Assembly: GCA_031552195.1 (NCBI GenBank)
Contig: JAVBMT010000014.1
Coordinates: forward strand, 1 to 47,440
Direction: 5' to 3'
DNA: 47,440 nucleotides
Origin: JAVBMP01 sp031552195
Lineage (GTDB): Bacteria > Desulfobacterota > Desulfovibrionia > Desulfovibrionales > Desulfovibrionaceae
Shown here: positions 8,592 to 16,573 of the stretch, in pieces
Position numbering within the stretch: position 1 is the stretch's first letter
How the letters are laid out: every line of letters starts with the position of its first letter
Program-made: the position numbers and the translations under genes
The notes under the pieces: generated by a model
Database searches by the model: none
What the model was told of the DNA's origin: nothing
What the model saw: the letters and a program-made list of their open reading frames with translations, nothing else

Positions 8592-8626
8592 AGGGCATTT
8601 AAACTCTTTCAGAGTTAACATGCCCT
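8592..8626. repeat. Palindromic element, copy 1 (35 nt)
   Basis: AGGGCAT...ATGCCCT outer arms enclose AAACTCT/AGAGTTAA inner arms around a TTC loop, an almost perfect inverted repeat. Related palindromes are at 20735-20768, 26916-26949 and 35111-35137. No T-run follows, so it is not a standard terminator. Confidence 0.75.
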
Positions 8627-8679
8627 AAAGACTGAACTTAAACTTAAGGAAAGAAGCCCTCTATGTTCTTAATTTATTA

Positions 8680-8707
8680 TTGACAGAGCACTTTTCTACT
8701 GTAGGAT
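8680..8707 (+). promoter_or_regulatory. Sigma-70 promoter of the chemoreceptor gene
   Basis: A perfect -35 TTGACA (8680-8685) is followed after 16 nt by TAGGAT (8702-8707), a good -10. The start would be near 8714, about 50 nt before the start codon at 8765. Confidence 0.6.
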
Positions 8708-8764
8708 GTAACAATGCAAAAATATAATATGAAATCATATTATATGAAATCCAAGGAGTGGCGT

Positions 8765-11152
8765 ATGAAACTGCAAACAAAAGTTCTCCTTCCGATTTTG
8801 TTGTTGATTGTTGCACTTTGCGGTGTAAGCGGTTACATGATCTATCAAAAAGCGGCGGACGAGCTGCATGAAGCGCTGGTGGACAATTTGCGCGGCGAGG
8901 CTGAAGCCTTGGCCAGGGCTGCGGGAGTTCTGGTCAGGGACGCTCATGTCGATATCGAGCGCATTACCCAGCGTGATGACATCAAGGGTTTTTACAGCGG
9001 CGGCTTTTCAGACGAAAAAGGTTTGAAGCGTTTTAAAGAAGAACTTGAAGAGCTGGAGAAGAGCTATCCCGCTTTTGACCGCATCGGTTTGCTAAACAGC
9101 GACGGAGTAATCATCGCGTCTTCCGATCCCGGCACCGTCGGGCAAAACTATGCCGACCGCGATTATTTTCAGAACGCCATGCAAGGCCGGACTTTTTTGG
9201 CTCCTCCTGTGAAAAGCCGCGTTACGGGTAAAGGCGTTATGGTGATAGCCTCTCCGGTAATGCTGGGCGGTAAAGCGGCCGGGGTGGTCTATTGCCCCAT
9301 AAGCCTTGAATACATATACGAAACCTCGGTCAAACCGGTGTCGATCGGCCAGAGAGGATATGCGTACATTCTCGGAGCGAACGGCCTGGTGGCGGCGCAT
9401 AAAGATCCGGATCTGCTTTTCAACCCTTCCGCCAAAGACATATCCTATTACAAAGCAATGGCAGCCAGCCCCGCCGATGGGGTGACGGATTTTGTCAACT
9501 ACGATGGCGCGCATATCTTTGCATATCACGCTAAAGACCGCTTTTCCGGGTTTACAGCCGTCACTCAGGCGGAATATGACGATGTGTTTTCCGGCCTGGC
9601 GGATATACGCAACAGTTCCATATTCACCGCGATAGCGGGCATAGCCTTGTCCGTCATGATTATTCTGCTCGTTTTGCGGCCCGTGCTGCGGGATGTTAAA
9701 GCTGGCGGAGCTTTTGCCGTGAAAATCGCGAACGGAGACCTTTCAGCCGCGCTTGCCGTGCGCCGGAAGGACGAACTCGGCAAACTGGCTGAAGCCTTGC
9801 GCGCCATTCCCGAGTCACTGAAACAGGTGGTGGCGGAGTATCAAATTTTGGAGACAAGCATTGAAGCCGGCCAACTGAACGCCAAAGGCGACTATACGCG
9901 TTTTTCCGGAGAATTCGCCAGCCTGATCAAAGGCACGAACTCTATTTTAGAGCGTTTTCGTATGGTCGTAGACGCTATTCCCTCGCCTGTGGTCATGTTG
10001 GATAAGAATTTACGCATCCGCTATATGAACGCCATAGCCGTCAAACTGGGGGGCGAGAATTATCAGGGTAAAGCCTGCGAGGAGGTCTTCAGGCGGGAAG
10101 ATTCAGGCCTGCCCTCCTGCGCGCTGACCCTAGCGGCGGCGACCGGCAAACTCCATAGCGCGGAAACAGTGGCCCACCCAGGCGGCGCTGACCTGGACAT
10201 CAGCTACACCGCCATTCCCATGCTCGGCAGTTCGGGCGAACTGGTTGCCGTGCTTCAGCTTATTATTGATCTGACGCAGCTCAAAAACGTTCAGCGAACC
10301 ATTATGGAAGTCGTTTCCCAGGCATTGGGCATAGCCGACCGTGTGGCCGCCGCATCGGCGGAGCTTTCCGCCCGCGTGGGAGAGGTCAGCAGCGGCGCAG
10401 ACATGCAGCGAGATCGGGTGGCGGCCACGGCCACGGCCATGGAAGAGATGAACAGCACGGTTATAGAAGTGGCCCGTAACGCGGGAGAGGCCAGCGAGCA
10501 GGCGGAGACCACCCGCAAACAAGCCCGCGAAGGCGCGAATTTGGTAAACAAGGTTATTGAAGCGGTGCAGCGGGTGCATAACGTAGCCGAGGAACTGCAA
10601 AATAACATGCAGAACCTGGGAAAGCAGACGGAGGCCATAGGAGGAGTCATGAACGTGATTTCCGACATTGCGGACCAAACAAATTTGCTGGCGCTTAACG
10701 CGGCCATTGAGGCCGCCCGCGCCGGAGAGGCCGGCAAGGGGTTTGCTGTGGTGGCCGACGAAGTGCGCAAGCTGGCGGAAAAAACCATGAGCGCCACAAT
10801 TGAAGTGGGAACCGGCATTCAGGGGATTCAGACCGCCACCAATGGCAATATCCGGCAGGTGGCGGAAGCGAGCGAAAGCGTTTCGGACGCCACGGGATTG
10901 GCGGAGGTTTCCGGATCCGCCCTGCGGGAGATAGTAGAACTTGCCGGCACAAATTCCGAGCGAATTACCAGCATCGCCGCGGCTGCGGAAGAGCAGTCCG
11001 CCACGTCGGAGGAAATCAATAGAGCCGTGGACGAAATCAATCACATTGCCATGGAAACCGCTTCCGGCATGAGCCATGCTTCCGCCGCGGTTCTGGCCCT
11101 TTCAGGCATGGCCCAGGAATTGAAAGCGCTGCTGAGCAAGCTGCAGTCATGA
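8765..11152 (+). CDS. Methyl-accepting chemotaxis protein with dCache-type sensor and PAS-like domain
   Basis: A 795-aa chemoreceptor that senses a periplasmic ligand and controls CheA/CheW. Start 8765 is preferred over an in-frame ATG at 8714 because AAGGAG (8753-8758) lies 6 nt before it. Residues 7-27 are TM1; 30-285 a periplasmic dCache-like domain (FDRIGLLNSDGVIIASSD, ADRDYFQNAMQG); 287-307 TM2; then a HAMP region. A PAS-like segment lies near 400-510 (VVDAIPSPVVMLDKNLRIRY), and the signalling domain about 540-795, with the hairpin tip DQTNLLALNAAIEAARAGE near residue 632. No CheR/CheB tether is seen at the C-terminus. The gene stands alone. The ligand is unknown; dCache domains often bind amino or organic acids. 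Confidence 0.92.
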   Translation: MKLQTKVLLPILLLIVALCGVSGYMIYQKAADELHEALVDNLRGEAEALARAAGVLVRDAHVDIERITQRDDIKGFYSGGFSDEKGLKRFKEELEELEKSYPAFDRIGLLNSDGVIIASSDPGTVGQNYADRDYFQNAMQGRTFLAPPVKSRVTGKGVMVIASPVMLGGKAAGVVYCPISLEYIYETSVKPVSIGQRGYAYILGANGLVAAHKDPDLLFNPSAKDISYYKAMAASPADGVTDFVNYDGAHIFAYHAKDRFSGFTAVTQAEYDDVFSGLADIRNSSIFTAIAGIALSVMIILLVLRPVLRDVKAGGAFAVKIANGDLSAALAVRRKDELGKLAEALRAIPESLKQVVAEYQILETSIEAGQLNAKGDYTRFSGEFASLIKGTNSILERFRMVVDAIPSPVVMLDKNLRIRYMNAIAVKLGGENYQGKACEEVFRREDSGLPSCALTLAAATGKLHSAETVAHPGGADLDISYTAIPMLGSSGELVAVLQLIIDLTQLKNVQRTIMEVVSQALGIADRVAAASAELSARVGEVSSGADMQRDRVAATATAMEEMNSTVIEVARNAGEASEQAETTRKQAREGANLVNKVIEAVQRVHNVAEELQNNMQNLGKQTEAIGGVMNVISDIADQTNLLALNAAIEAARAGEAGKGFAVVADEVRKLAEKTMSATIEVGTGIQGIQTATNGNIRQVAEASESVSDATGLAEVSGSALREIVELAGTNSERITSIAAAAEEQSATSEEINRAVDEINHIAMETASGMSHASAAVLALSGMAQELKALLSKLQS

Positions 11153-11242
11153 TGCCCGGCTGTTGCAGGTAAATCTCAGCGCAATAGCCGCAGCACTGCT
11201 TTTTTGAGGTGAAACGCGGCACAGGCGACAGAACGGCGACAA

Positions 11243-11277
11243 CCCGTCAAAACTAGCGTTTATCTAGTATTGACGGG
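11243..11277. terminator. Hairpin after the chemoreceptor gene
   Basis: Arms CCCGTCAAAACTAG (11243-11256) and CTAGTATTGACGGG (11264-11277) pair at 13 of 14 positions around a 7-nt loop. No T-run follows on either strand. It probably ends the chemoreceptor transcript, and its left arm also supplies the stop codon of the integrase remnant. Confidence 0.45.
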
Positions 11278-11390
11278 CTGCCGCGCATAACTTGGGAAAA
11301 GTTTCTGGTGGGCCCGTTTCCAGTCTGATCGGCAACGCGATACACCTTGTCTTTAGGCTTCGCCGCCGCAATCGCTTTTTCCGTAAACAT
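11253..11390 (-). pseudogene. Truncated tyrosine integrase (N-terminal DUF4102 arm-binding fragment)
   Basis: Read on the minus strand, an ATG at 11390 with GGAG 8 nt upstream (11399-11402) opens a 45-codon frame. Its first 25 residues, MFTEKAIAAAKPKDKVYRVA and then DQTGN, match the N-terminus of P4-type integrases (pattern LTDxAIxxAKPxDKxYKLxD). After residue 25 the similarity stops, just where a copy of the tRNA-Lys 3' end (11303-11314) begins, and the frame runs on to a stop at 11253. This fits an element integrated at tRNA-Lys whose body was deleted, fusing the integrase start to the distal attachment site. The catalytic domain is gone, so it cannot be active. Confidence 0.75.
11303..11314. 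repeat. Duplicated tRNA-Lys 3' end (candidate att site)
   Basis: TTCTGGTGGGCC here is identical to 11552-11563, which covers the CCA end and acceptor stem of tRNA-Lys. A 12-bp copy of a tRNA end 249 nt away, inside an integrase remnant, is the expected mark of site-specific integration. Confidence 0.6.
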
Positions 11391-11501
11391 GTGAGTAACT
11401 CCGTAGGACAACAAATTTGGTTACTCATTTCTTACTCACAAAATTACACGGAAGCAAGCGGAACCATGCGAACCCATACGAACCGCCGATGCACGTAAAA
11501 A

Positions 11502-11542
11502 CAAGCGTCCGCATAGTCTTTACGGACTTATGCGGACGCTTG
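11502..11542 (-). terminator. Terminator of tRNA-Lys
   Basis: Arms 11502-11518 and 11525-11542 form a stem of about 17 bp with one bulged base and a 6-nt loop. On the minus strand it lies about 12 nt past the tRNA CCA end and is followed by TTTTT. It is a typical intrinsic terminator. Confidence 0.75.
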
Positions 11543-11554
11543 CGAACTTTGTTC

Positions 11555-11630
<76 letters not shown>

Positions 11631-11664
11631 GCGTGGGCGGAACGTCCAACGCTTGAAGAATTGT

Positions 11665-11693
11665 TACTTAAATTGATATGACCCTGTAGTCAA
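11665..11693 (-). promoter_or_regulatory. Candidate promoter of tRNA-Lys
   Basis: On the minus strand TTGACT (11693-11688) is followed after 17 nt by TAAGTA (11670-11665), about 35 nt before the tRNA 5' end. The -35 is good and the -10 is weak. Confidence 0.4.
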
Positions 11694-11706
11694 GCAGATT
11701 TTTCGC

Positions 11707-12939
11707 CTATTTTTTAGCGGGAAGCAGAATATAGGCCGCTCCGGGCGCGTCAAGGTATCCGGCCACATGCGCGGCCTTCTCCCCCGGCCCGCAAAACAGG
11801 TCCATGCGGTTGCCCTTTATGGCGCCCCCCGCGTCCTGCGCCAGGGCCAGTCCGTTGAAGGGCTCCACCCGCGACGGGTCAGTCGCGGGCAGGGGAATGG
11901 AAACGAACATCAGCGTGCCGTAGGGAATGCGCTTGGGGTGCACAGCCATGCTCACCCATGGGGTAAGGGGCTTGCCCATTCCGCCTACAGGGCCGCGCGA
12001 AGCTTCGCGGAAAAAAACGTAGCTGGCGTTCTGGTCAAGCAGTTCGGCCTGGCGGGAAGGGTTGGCCGCCAACCAGGCCTTTATCGAGGCCATGCTGACG
12101 TTATCTTTCGGCAAAAGGCCCTGTTCGCGCATCAGGCGGCCGATGGAGGCGTAAGAGTGGTTGTTCTTTCCGGCGTAAAGCACATGGGTTGTCGAACCGT
12201 CCGGAAAAAGCAGGCGGCCGGAGCCCTGAACGTGCAGGAAAAAGGCGTCAACTTCGCTGTCAACCCAGGCTATTTCAAGCCCCCGTCCCTGGAGGGCGTT
12301 CTTGCGGTCGATGCTGTTGCGGCTGTGATAGCTTTTGCCTTTGCGCAAATCCGGTGGAACGCGGTAGAGCGGGTAGTAAAAACGCTGGGTTTTGCCCCGG
12401 CTGGCATTCAGGGTGGGTTCGTAATAGCCGGTGAAGCCGGTATCCGGCCCCAGGCGGTACCAGGTGAAGTTCTTGGCCAGAAGGGCGGGGTTGGCGTCAA
12501 GCTGCGGCAGCAGGCTGGACATGAGGCGCAAAGAAGCGCAAAGCTCGCCCCAGGTGGCCTTGAAGCCGGGCCGGGCGCAGGCGGTGCCGCCGGCGGGTTT
12601 GGCCGAGGCGAAGGCCAGGCTCTGCTGGATGGCGAAATCCATGTCGCGCCAGGAAGAAAGGCCCTGGGCGGCCGGGCTCAGCCTTTTGGCAAGGGCCAGG
12701 GCTTCCTTTTCCGAGAGTTTGAACACCCCTTCTTTTTCCAGCGGGGTGAACATGTTATGCTTGGCCTTTGGAACGGACTGCGTGGATGCCGCGGCAGCCT
12801 GGGCGCTTCCGGCCTCGCCTTTGGGCACGCAGGCCGGGCAGAACAGGGCCAGGCACGAAACAAGGGCCAAGAGCGGCAAAAGGCGCCGTTTGCGGGACCA
12901 AAGAGAATGTTTTGCCTGAAAAGGCGCTATATTGAACAT
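11707..12939 (-). CDS. mltA: Membrane-bound lytic murein transglycosylase A
   Basis: A 410-aa outer-membrane lipoprotein that cleaves peptidoglycan between MurNAc and GlcNAc, forming 1,6-anhydro ends. An N-terminal signal (basic stretch, LLPLLALVSCLALFC) ends in CPAC, a weak lipobox. The MltA domain follows (GPDTGFTGYYEPTLNASRG), then the C-terminal 3D domain with AQDAGGAIKGNRMDLFCG, which holds the family's catalytic Asp. The ATG at 12939 is preferred over an in-frame TTG at 12963; AGGA lies about 12 nt before it. The thioesterase gene lies upstream in the same direction with an 89-nt gap. Confidence 0.92.
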   Translation of the reverse strand: MFNIAPFQAKHSLWSRKRRLLPLLALVSCLALFCPACVPKGEAGSAQAAAASTQSVPKAKHNMFTPLEKEGVFKLSEKEALALAKRLSPAAQGLSSWRDMDFAIQQSLAFASAKPAGGTACARPGFKATWGELCASLRLMSSLLPQLDANPALLAKNFTWYRLGPDTGFTGYYEPTLNASRGKTQRFYYPLYRVPPDLRKGKSYHSRNSIDRKNALQGRGLEIAWVDSEVDAFFLHVQGSGRLLFPDGSTTHVLYAGKNNHSYASIGRLMREQGLLPKDNVSMASIKAWLAANPSRQAELLDQNASYVFFREASRGPVGGMGKPLTPWVSMAVHPKRIPYGTLMFVSIPLPATDPSRVEPFNGLALAQDAGGAIKGNRMDLFCGPGEKAAHVAGYLDAPGAAYILLPAKK

Positions 12940-13028
12940 GGTGCGATTTTTTCCTGCGGGCAATCTGTTTATATGCGGCTTTGGCCTGACGGGCGGAGCT
13001 TAATCCTGTCCGGTCTTGTCCGGCGCGT

Positions 13029-13460
13029 TCAGCTTGCGGAGGGGGTGTCGAACACTTCCCTGAGCCATTCGGGAATGGCCACCGGGCGTCCGTCTCCGTT
13101 CACCAGGGCGTGTTGGGTGAAGCCGGTCGCGTGCAGCAGGTTTTTGTTTTCGTTATATAATTCGTAAGAACAGGTGACCGAGGCCCGGCCCCAGTCCGTA
13201 ATGCCCATGCGCAGCCAGAGCAGGTCGTCGTAGCGCGCCGGGCTGCGGTAGCGGCAGTTGGCCTCGCGCACGGGCAGGTAAAACCCGCGTTCTTCCACTT
13301 TGGCGTAGGAAAGGCCGTGCGCCCGGAAAAGCTCGTTGCGGCCGCGTTCAAAAAGATGCAGGTAGTTGGCGTAATACATGACGCCCATGGCGTCAGTCTC
13401 GCCATAGGAAACCCGGTGTGCAAGCCAGATTTCATTGGGCATGGAGTTGTTGTTCGTCAT
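13029..13460 (-). CDS. YbgC/FadM-type acyl-CoA thioesterase (hotdog fold)
   Basis: A 143-aa 4-hydroxybenzoyl-CoA-thioesterase-like hotdog enzyme, expected to hydrolyse acyl-CoA or acyl-ACP thioesters. The signature YGETDAMGVMYYANYLHLFE near residues 15-34 contains the catalytic Asp and the usual YxNY helix start. Length fits the family. It lacks a clear Shine-Dalgarno site, and an alternative ATG six codons later is possible. In many Gram-negatives ybgC goes with tol-pal; here it sits between mltA and cobT, so a cell-envelope role is only a guess. Confidence 0.85.
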   Translation of the reverse strand: MTNNNSMPNEIWLAHRVSYGETDAMGVMYYANYLHLFERGRNELFRAHGLSYAKVEERGFYLPVREANCRYRSPARYDDLLWLRMGITDWGRASVTCSYELYNENKNLLHATGFTQHALVNGDGRPVAIPEWLREVFDTPSAS

Positions 13461-13578
13461 AACAGTCGTGTCGTTCCTTGTTTAAGGCATTCCGGGGCGT
13501 TTCAAGGTTGAGACGCCTTGGCGGTTACGGCGGGCGGGCGCATGGCTAGGCGTTTTCGCCCCGGCGTTTGCAATCGGG

Positions 13579-14700
13579 TTATTTGCTCACGGGAGCCACC
13601 CCGGCCTGGGCAAAACTTGCCATTTCATTGAAGATAGCGCAAGCGCCCTTGAGCACGGGCAGGGCCAGGGCGGCTCCCGTGCCTTCGCCCAGGCGCAGGC
13701 CGAGGTCAAGCAGGGGGAGCGCGTTCAGGCGCGCGAGCACTTCACGGTGCGCCTTCTCCGCCGAACTATGGGCGAAGAAGCAGTAATCGGCCAGGGGCGG
13801 AGCCATTTTCCAGGCGGCCACGAAGGCCGCGCCGGCAATAAAGCCGTCAACCAGGAAAGGGATGCCGTGGGCGGCGGAACCGAGCATAAGCCCGCTCATG
13901 GCCGCGATTTCAAAACCGCCCAGAGCGGCCAGAACGGCGAGCGGGTCTCCGGATTGCACGGCCGCCGAGTTCGCCTTCAGGCCGCGCTTTACCACCTCGG
14001 CCTTGTGCGCGACTTTGTCCGGGGGCAGCCCGGCGCCCGCTCCGGCCGCGTCTTCCGGCGAAAGGCCGAGAAAGGCGCAATAAAGGGCGCTGGAAGGGGT
14101 GGTGTTGCCAATGCCCATTTCTCCGGCGGCCAGGCAGCGCACGCCGTTCTCAGCGGATTTTTCCGCCAGGAGCAGCCCTGTGTGCAAGGCTTTGAGGCAA
14201 TCGTGCCTGCTCATGGCCGGGCCAAGGGCCAGATTCGCCGTTCCCTGGGCTGTTTTAGCGTTAACCAGCTGCTGGTGTGGTGAGAAATCCGGCCCGATGA
14301 CCCCGGCGTCAACCGCCATAAAGCGCATTCCGGCGCTGCGGCAAAGGGCGTTTATGCCGGCCCCGCCGGCCAGAAAATTCAGCACCATCTGACGCGTCAC
14401 TTCCTGAGGGTTGGCGGCCACGCCTTCCGCCACAACGCCGTGGTCTCCGGCAATGGTGAAGAGCAAGGCCGGAAACACCTCAAGCGGCTTTTTCCCGCCA
14501 GACATCATGAAAAGGCGTAAGGCGGCCTCTTCCAGCCTTCCAAGGCTGCCTAGAGGCTTGGTCAGGTTGTCCAGGCGTTCCTGCCCGAGCCGGCGCAGCT
14601 CAGGCGAGTCAACCGGCTTTATGGAGCGGCAGGTTTCCGCAAGGTGTAGTTCAAGGTCTTGTTCGTTCCGGCCGAAATGGGGAAGGCGGGCGTGAGGCAT
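13579..14700 (-). CDS. cobT: Nicotinate-nucleotide--dimethylbenzimidazole phosphoribosyltransferase
   Basis: A 373-aa cytoplasmic enzyme that makes alpha-ribazole phosphate, the lower-ligand nucleotide of cobamides, from nicotinate mononucleotide and a base. Visible marks are GEMGIGNTTPSSAL in the middle, the glycine-rich AGGAGINALCR, and LGEGTGAALALPVLK near the C-terminus with the catalytic Glu. A strong AAAGGA site precedes the ATG. It follows the EamA transporter gene by 29 nt and is probably cotranscribed with it. No cobalamin riboswitch was recognised upstream, and no other cobamide gene lies in the window. Confidence 0.95.
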   Translation of the reverse strand: MPHARLPHFGRNEQDLELHLAETCRSIKPVDSPELRRLGQERLDNLTKPLGSLGRLEEAALRLFMMSGGKKPLEVFPALLFTIAGDHGVVAEGVAANPQEVTRQMVLNFLAGGAGINALCRSAGMRFMAVDAGVIGPDFSPHQQLVNAKTAQGTANLALGPAMSRHDCLKALHTGLLLAEKSAENGVRCLAAGEMGIGNTTPSSALYCAFLGLSPEDAAGAGAGLPPDKVAHKAEVVKRGLKANSAAVQSGDPLAVLAALGGFEIAAMSGLMLGSAAHGIPFLVDGFIAGAAFVAAWKMAPPLADYCFFAHSSAEKAHREVLARLNALPLLDLGLRLGEGTGAALALPVLKGACAIFNEMASFAQAGVAPVSK

Positions 14701-14729
14701 GGGGGTCCTTTATGTTAAGATCGAAACTT

Positions 14730-15623
14730 TCAGGCTTCCGGCGCGCTGTTTTTGCTTCCGTCGAAAACCACCAGGAACACCGCGCCCAGAATCAGGGCGG
14801 CTCCGGCCCAGCCTGCGGCGGTAAAGAATTCGTCCCAGAAAATATAGGCGAACACAGCGGCCAGCATGGGCTCAAGGTTGGCCAGCACGGCCACGCGGGT
14901 GGGTGAAATGCGTTTCATGCCCTCGCAATAGGCGTAATAGGCGCCGTAAGTGCAGCCTAACCCCAGGGCCAGCATGACCAGCCAGTCTTCCGCGCCTTTC
15001 GGGCTGAAGCTGACCAGCGGGAAAAGCAGGGCCGCGCCTATGGGCAGGCAGTACATATAAAGCGAAACGGCGGAATATCGAGACAGGTAAAGGCCGCAAA
15101 AAACATAGTGCATGGCGTAGCAAAGCCCGGAAAGCAGGCCGCAGATCACCCCGACTTTATCCAGGGAGCCCCCGCCGCCCAGGCAGAACAGCACCGTTCC
15201 GGCAAAAGCCAGGGCAATGGAAATAAGCTTGAGAGGCGTAAGGCTCTCATGGAAAAACAACCTGGAAAAAATCGCCACCCAGGCCGGAGCCGTATAAAGC
15301 AGCACGGCCGCGAGGGCCGCCCCGCCGCGTTCCACCGCCACTATGTAAATATAAAACAGGAAGGCCACGCCGATCACCCCGAACAGGGCGAAGGCGGCCA
15401 TGGCCTTGAGCGGAATTTTGTAATGCTTGCCGATAATGCCGTGCGCGATGAAAAACACCCCGCCCAGGCAGGCGCGCCAAAAGGCTACTTCTACCGGGCT
15501 TACGCCATTCTGCAGGCTCACGCGCGACAAGGGGCCGAGTATGGCCCATAGGGCGGCGGCCAGAAAAACGAAAAGGTATCCGGAATAGCGTGAAAATATA
15601 TTGTCTGTGTTATCGCCTGGCAT
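14730..15623 (-). CDS. EamA/DMT-family transporter
   Basis: A 297-aa inner-membrane protein with about ten transmembrane helices in two EamA repeats. Marks include LAAALWAILGPLSRV near the N-terminus and the second-repeat pattern ISPTRVAVLANLEPMLAAVFAYIFWDE. Such proteins export amino acids, metabolites or nucleobases; the substrate cannot be read. The ATG at 15623 is preferred to a GTG at 15695 because the extra 24 residues are hydrophilic and unlike the family. It lies 29 nt before cobT, which raises the possibility of transport of a cobamide precursor, but EamA genes often sit beside unrelated genes. Confidence 0.85.
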   Translation of the reverse strand: MPGDNTDNIFSRYSGYLFVFLAAALWAILGPLSRVSLQNGVSPVEVAFWRACLGGVFFIAHGIIGKHYKIPLKAMAAFALFGVIGVAFLFYIYIVAVERGGAALAAVLLYTAPAWVAIFSRLFFHESLTPLKLISIALAFAGTVLFCLGGGGSLDKVGVICGLLSGLCYAMHYVFCGLYLSRYSAVSLYMYCLPIGAALLFPLVSFSPKGAEDWLVMLALGLGCTYGAYYAYCEGMKRISPTRVAVLANLEPMLAAVFAYIFWDEFFTAAGWAGAALILGAVFLVVFDGSKNSAPEA

Positions 15624-15995
15624 GAGCGTAAGGCCTTTGCGGTTTCGGGCAGTCGGTTGTTTTGCCCGGAGCGTGAACCGCGAAACCGGATTCACGCAAC
15701 TGGCGGAGACGTCAGGTTGAAATAAATCGTTTTCCAGGCAGGCGCAAGGGGAAAATAGGATTGAAAGTCTTTTGCGGCACGGGAAAGGGGTGAGGGCGGG
15801 CGTTTTTTTCCGGCACGGCGAAGACGGGTCGCGGCAGGCGCACGGCCTGCCGCATAAAATAAACCGGCACGTTCAAAATATTGCGCCCAAAGTTCCTTTT
15901 TTCCCCGGTCAAGTGCCGTAAAACCACCTTTCCTTCGCAAAAAAAAAGGCCGTTTTCCTTGCCTCTGGGGCAAAACTTTCTTTGGAGGCAACCAC
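15624..15995. other. Intergenic region with hairpins
   Basis: No gene is supported in these 372 nt. A perfect 9-bp hairpin (GCGGCAGGC/GCCTGCCGC, 15831-15853) and a candidate terminator at 15939-15991 are visible. Frames on the minus strand here are rich in Arg, Pro and Lys and look like chance. Confidence 0.45.
15939..15991 (-). terminator. Candidate terminator after the 139-aa gene
   Basis: On the minus strand TTGCCTC (15991-15985) pairs with GAGGCAA (15965-15959), and a run of ten T follows about 11 nt later (15948-15939). It starts 5 nt past the stop codon. Confidence 0.4.
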
Positions 15996-16415
15996 CTAAC
16001 CGTTGCTGTGCATAATGATCATCTGGTGCAGCAGGGCGTTGTCGTCGAATTCAGGGTAATCGGCCAGGCTGGTAATCCTCACCAAGACATGGTCCTGCGA
16101 GGAAAACGGATCCGGTCCGGCCAGGTCGAGCAAGGGAGAATCCATAGCCCCACCGATATCGTCGTCCATACCGCCGAAGCCCAGATACAGCAGGCTGTCA
16201 AGGACGGAATCTTCCGCCAGCAGTTCCTCAAAGGGCAATGCGGCGGCCTGGCTGGCGTTTTCCGGCATGCCGGCCTGAACGGAGCGGCTTTGCGGGTTGC
16301 AGAGCGTGGAAATATCATCCGGAATGTAGACCGGAGAAATGTCTTCCAGCAAGTCTGACAGCGCGAAGGAACCAAGCCCGGATGCGGGCGGCGCTGTTTT
16401 TGAATCGTTGGACAT
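15996..16415 (-). CDS. Hypothetical acidic protein
   Basis: A 139-aa protein I do not recognise. It is acidic and Leu/Asp/Pro-rich with no signal peptide, no membrane segment and no clear motif. The stretches LSDLLEDISPVYIPDDIST and FEELLAEDSVLDSLLYLGF suggest amphipathic helices in an otherwise loosely structured chain. A GGGGGAATAA ribosome site directly before the ATG, normal codon use and a candidate terminator support it as a real gene. It stands between the EamA and DUF456 genes with sizable gaps on both sides, so context gives no function. Confidence 0.6.
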   Translation of the reverse strand: MSNDSKTAPPASGLGSFALSDLLEDISPVYIPDDISTLCNPQSRSVQAGMPENASQAAALPFEELLAEDSVLDSLLYLGFGGMDDDIGGAMDSPLLDLAGPDPFSSQDHVLVRITSLADYPEFDDNALLHQMIIMHSNG

Positions 16416-16573
16416 TTATTCCCCCAAAAAACGAAAGGTGAAGCGGCATGCCTGTTTCCGCCGCCCCCTGCGGCGCCGGGCGGCCTGAACGTCCGCTCGT
16501 GAAACCGGCATATGACTAAAACATATATGAAGTAAAAATATATGTCTAGAATTTATTCTTTTTATATGGTTCT

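Larger units (their letters stand above)
8080..8764. other. Repeat-rich intergenic region between autotransporter and chemoreceptor
   Basis: No gene is supported in these 685 nt. The stretch contains an AT-rich part (8100-8170, 8320-8400), a repeat-like block (8207-8253), a dispersed repeat (8474-8590), a palindrome (8592-8626) and the sigma-70 promoter of the chemoreceptor gene. A 65-codon frame at 8405-8602 coincides with the repeat and is not taken as a gene. Confidence 0.6.

Noticed and set aside
8405..8602. 65-codon frame in the intergenic repeat
   Set aside because: It coincides with the dispersed repeat. The second copy gives a similar peptide but with many amino-acid changes and no ribosome site, so repeat conservation explains the similarity.
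11292..11498. 68-codon plus-strand frame beside tRNA-Lys
   Set aside because: It runs opposite the integrase remnant, which gives a recognisable protein pattern; the plus-strand translation has none.
11767..13167. Plus-strand frame of 466 codons opposite mltA and the thioesterase gene
   Set aside because: Low-complexity Gly/Ala/Arg/Gln composition and no family pattern; the minus-strand genes are clear.
13579..15623. Cobalamin riboswitch upstream of the EamA-cobT pair
   Set aside because: No B12-box-like sequence or typical multi-helix leader was recognised upstream of either start.
15692..15991. 99-codon minus-strand frame between the EamA and 139-aa genes
   Set aside because: Arg/Pro/Lys-rich translation, no ribosome site, and it covers a candidate terminator.
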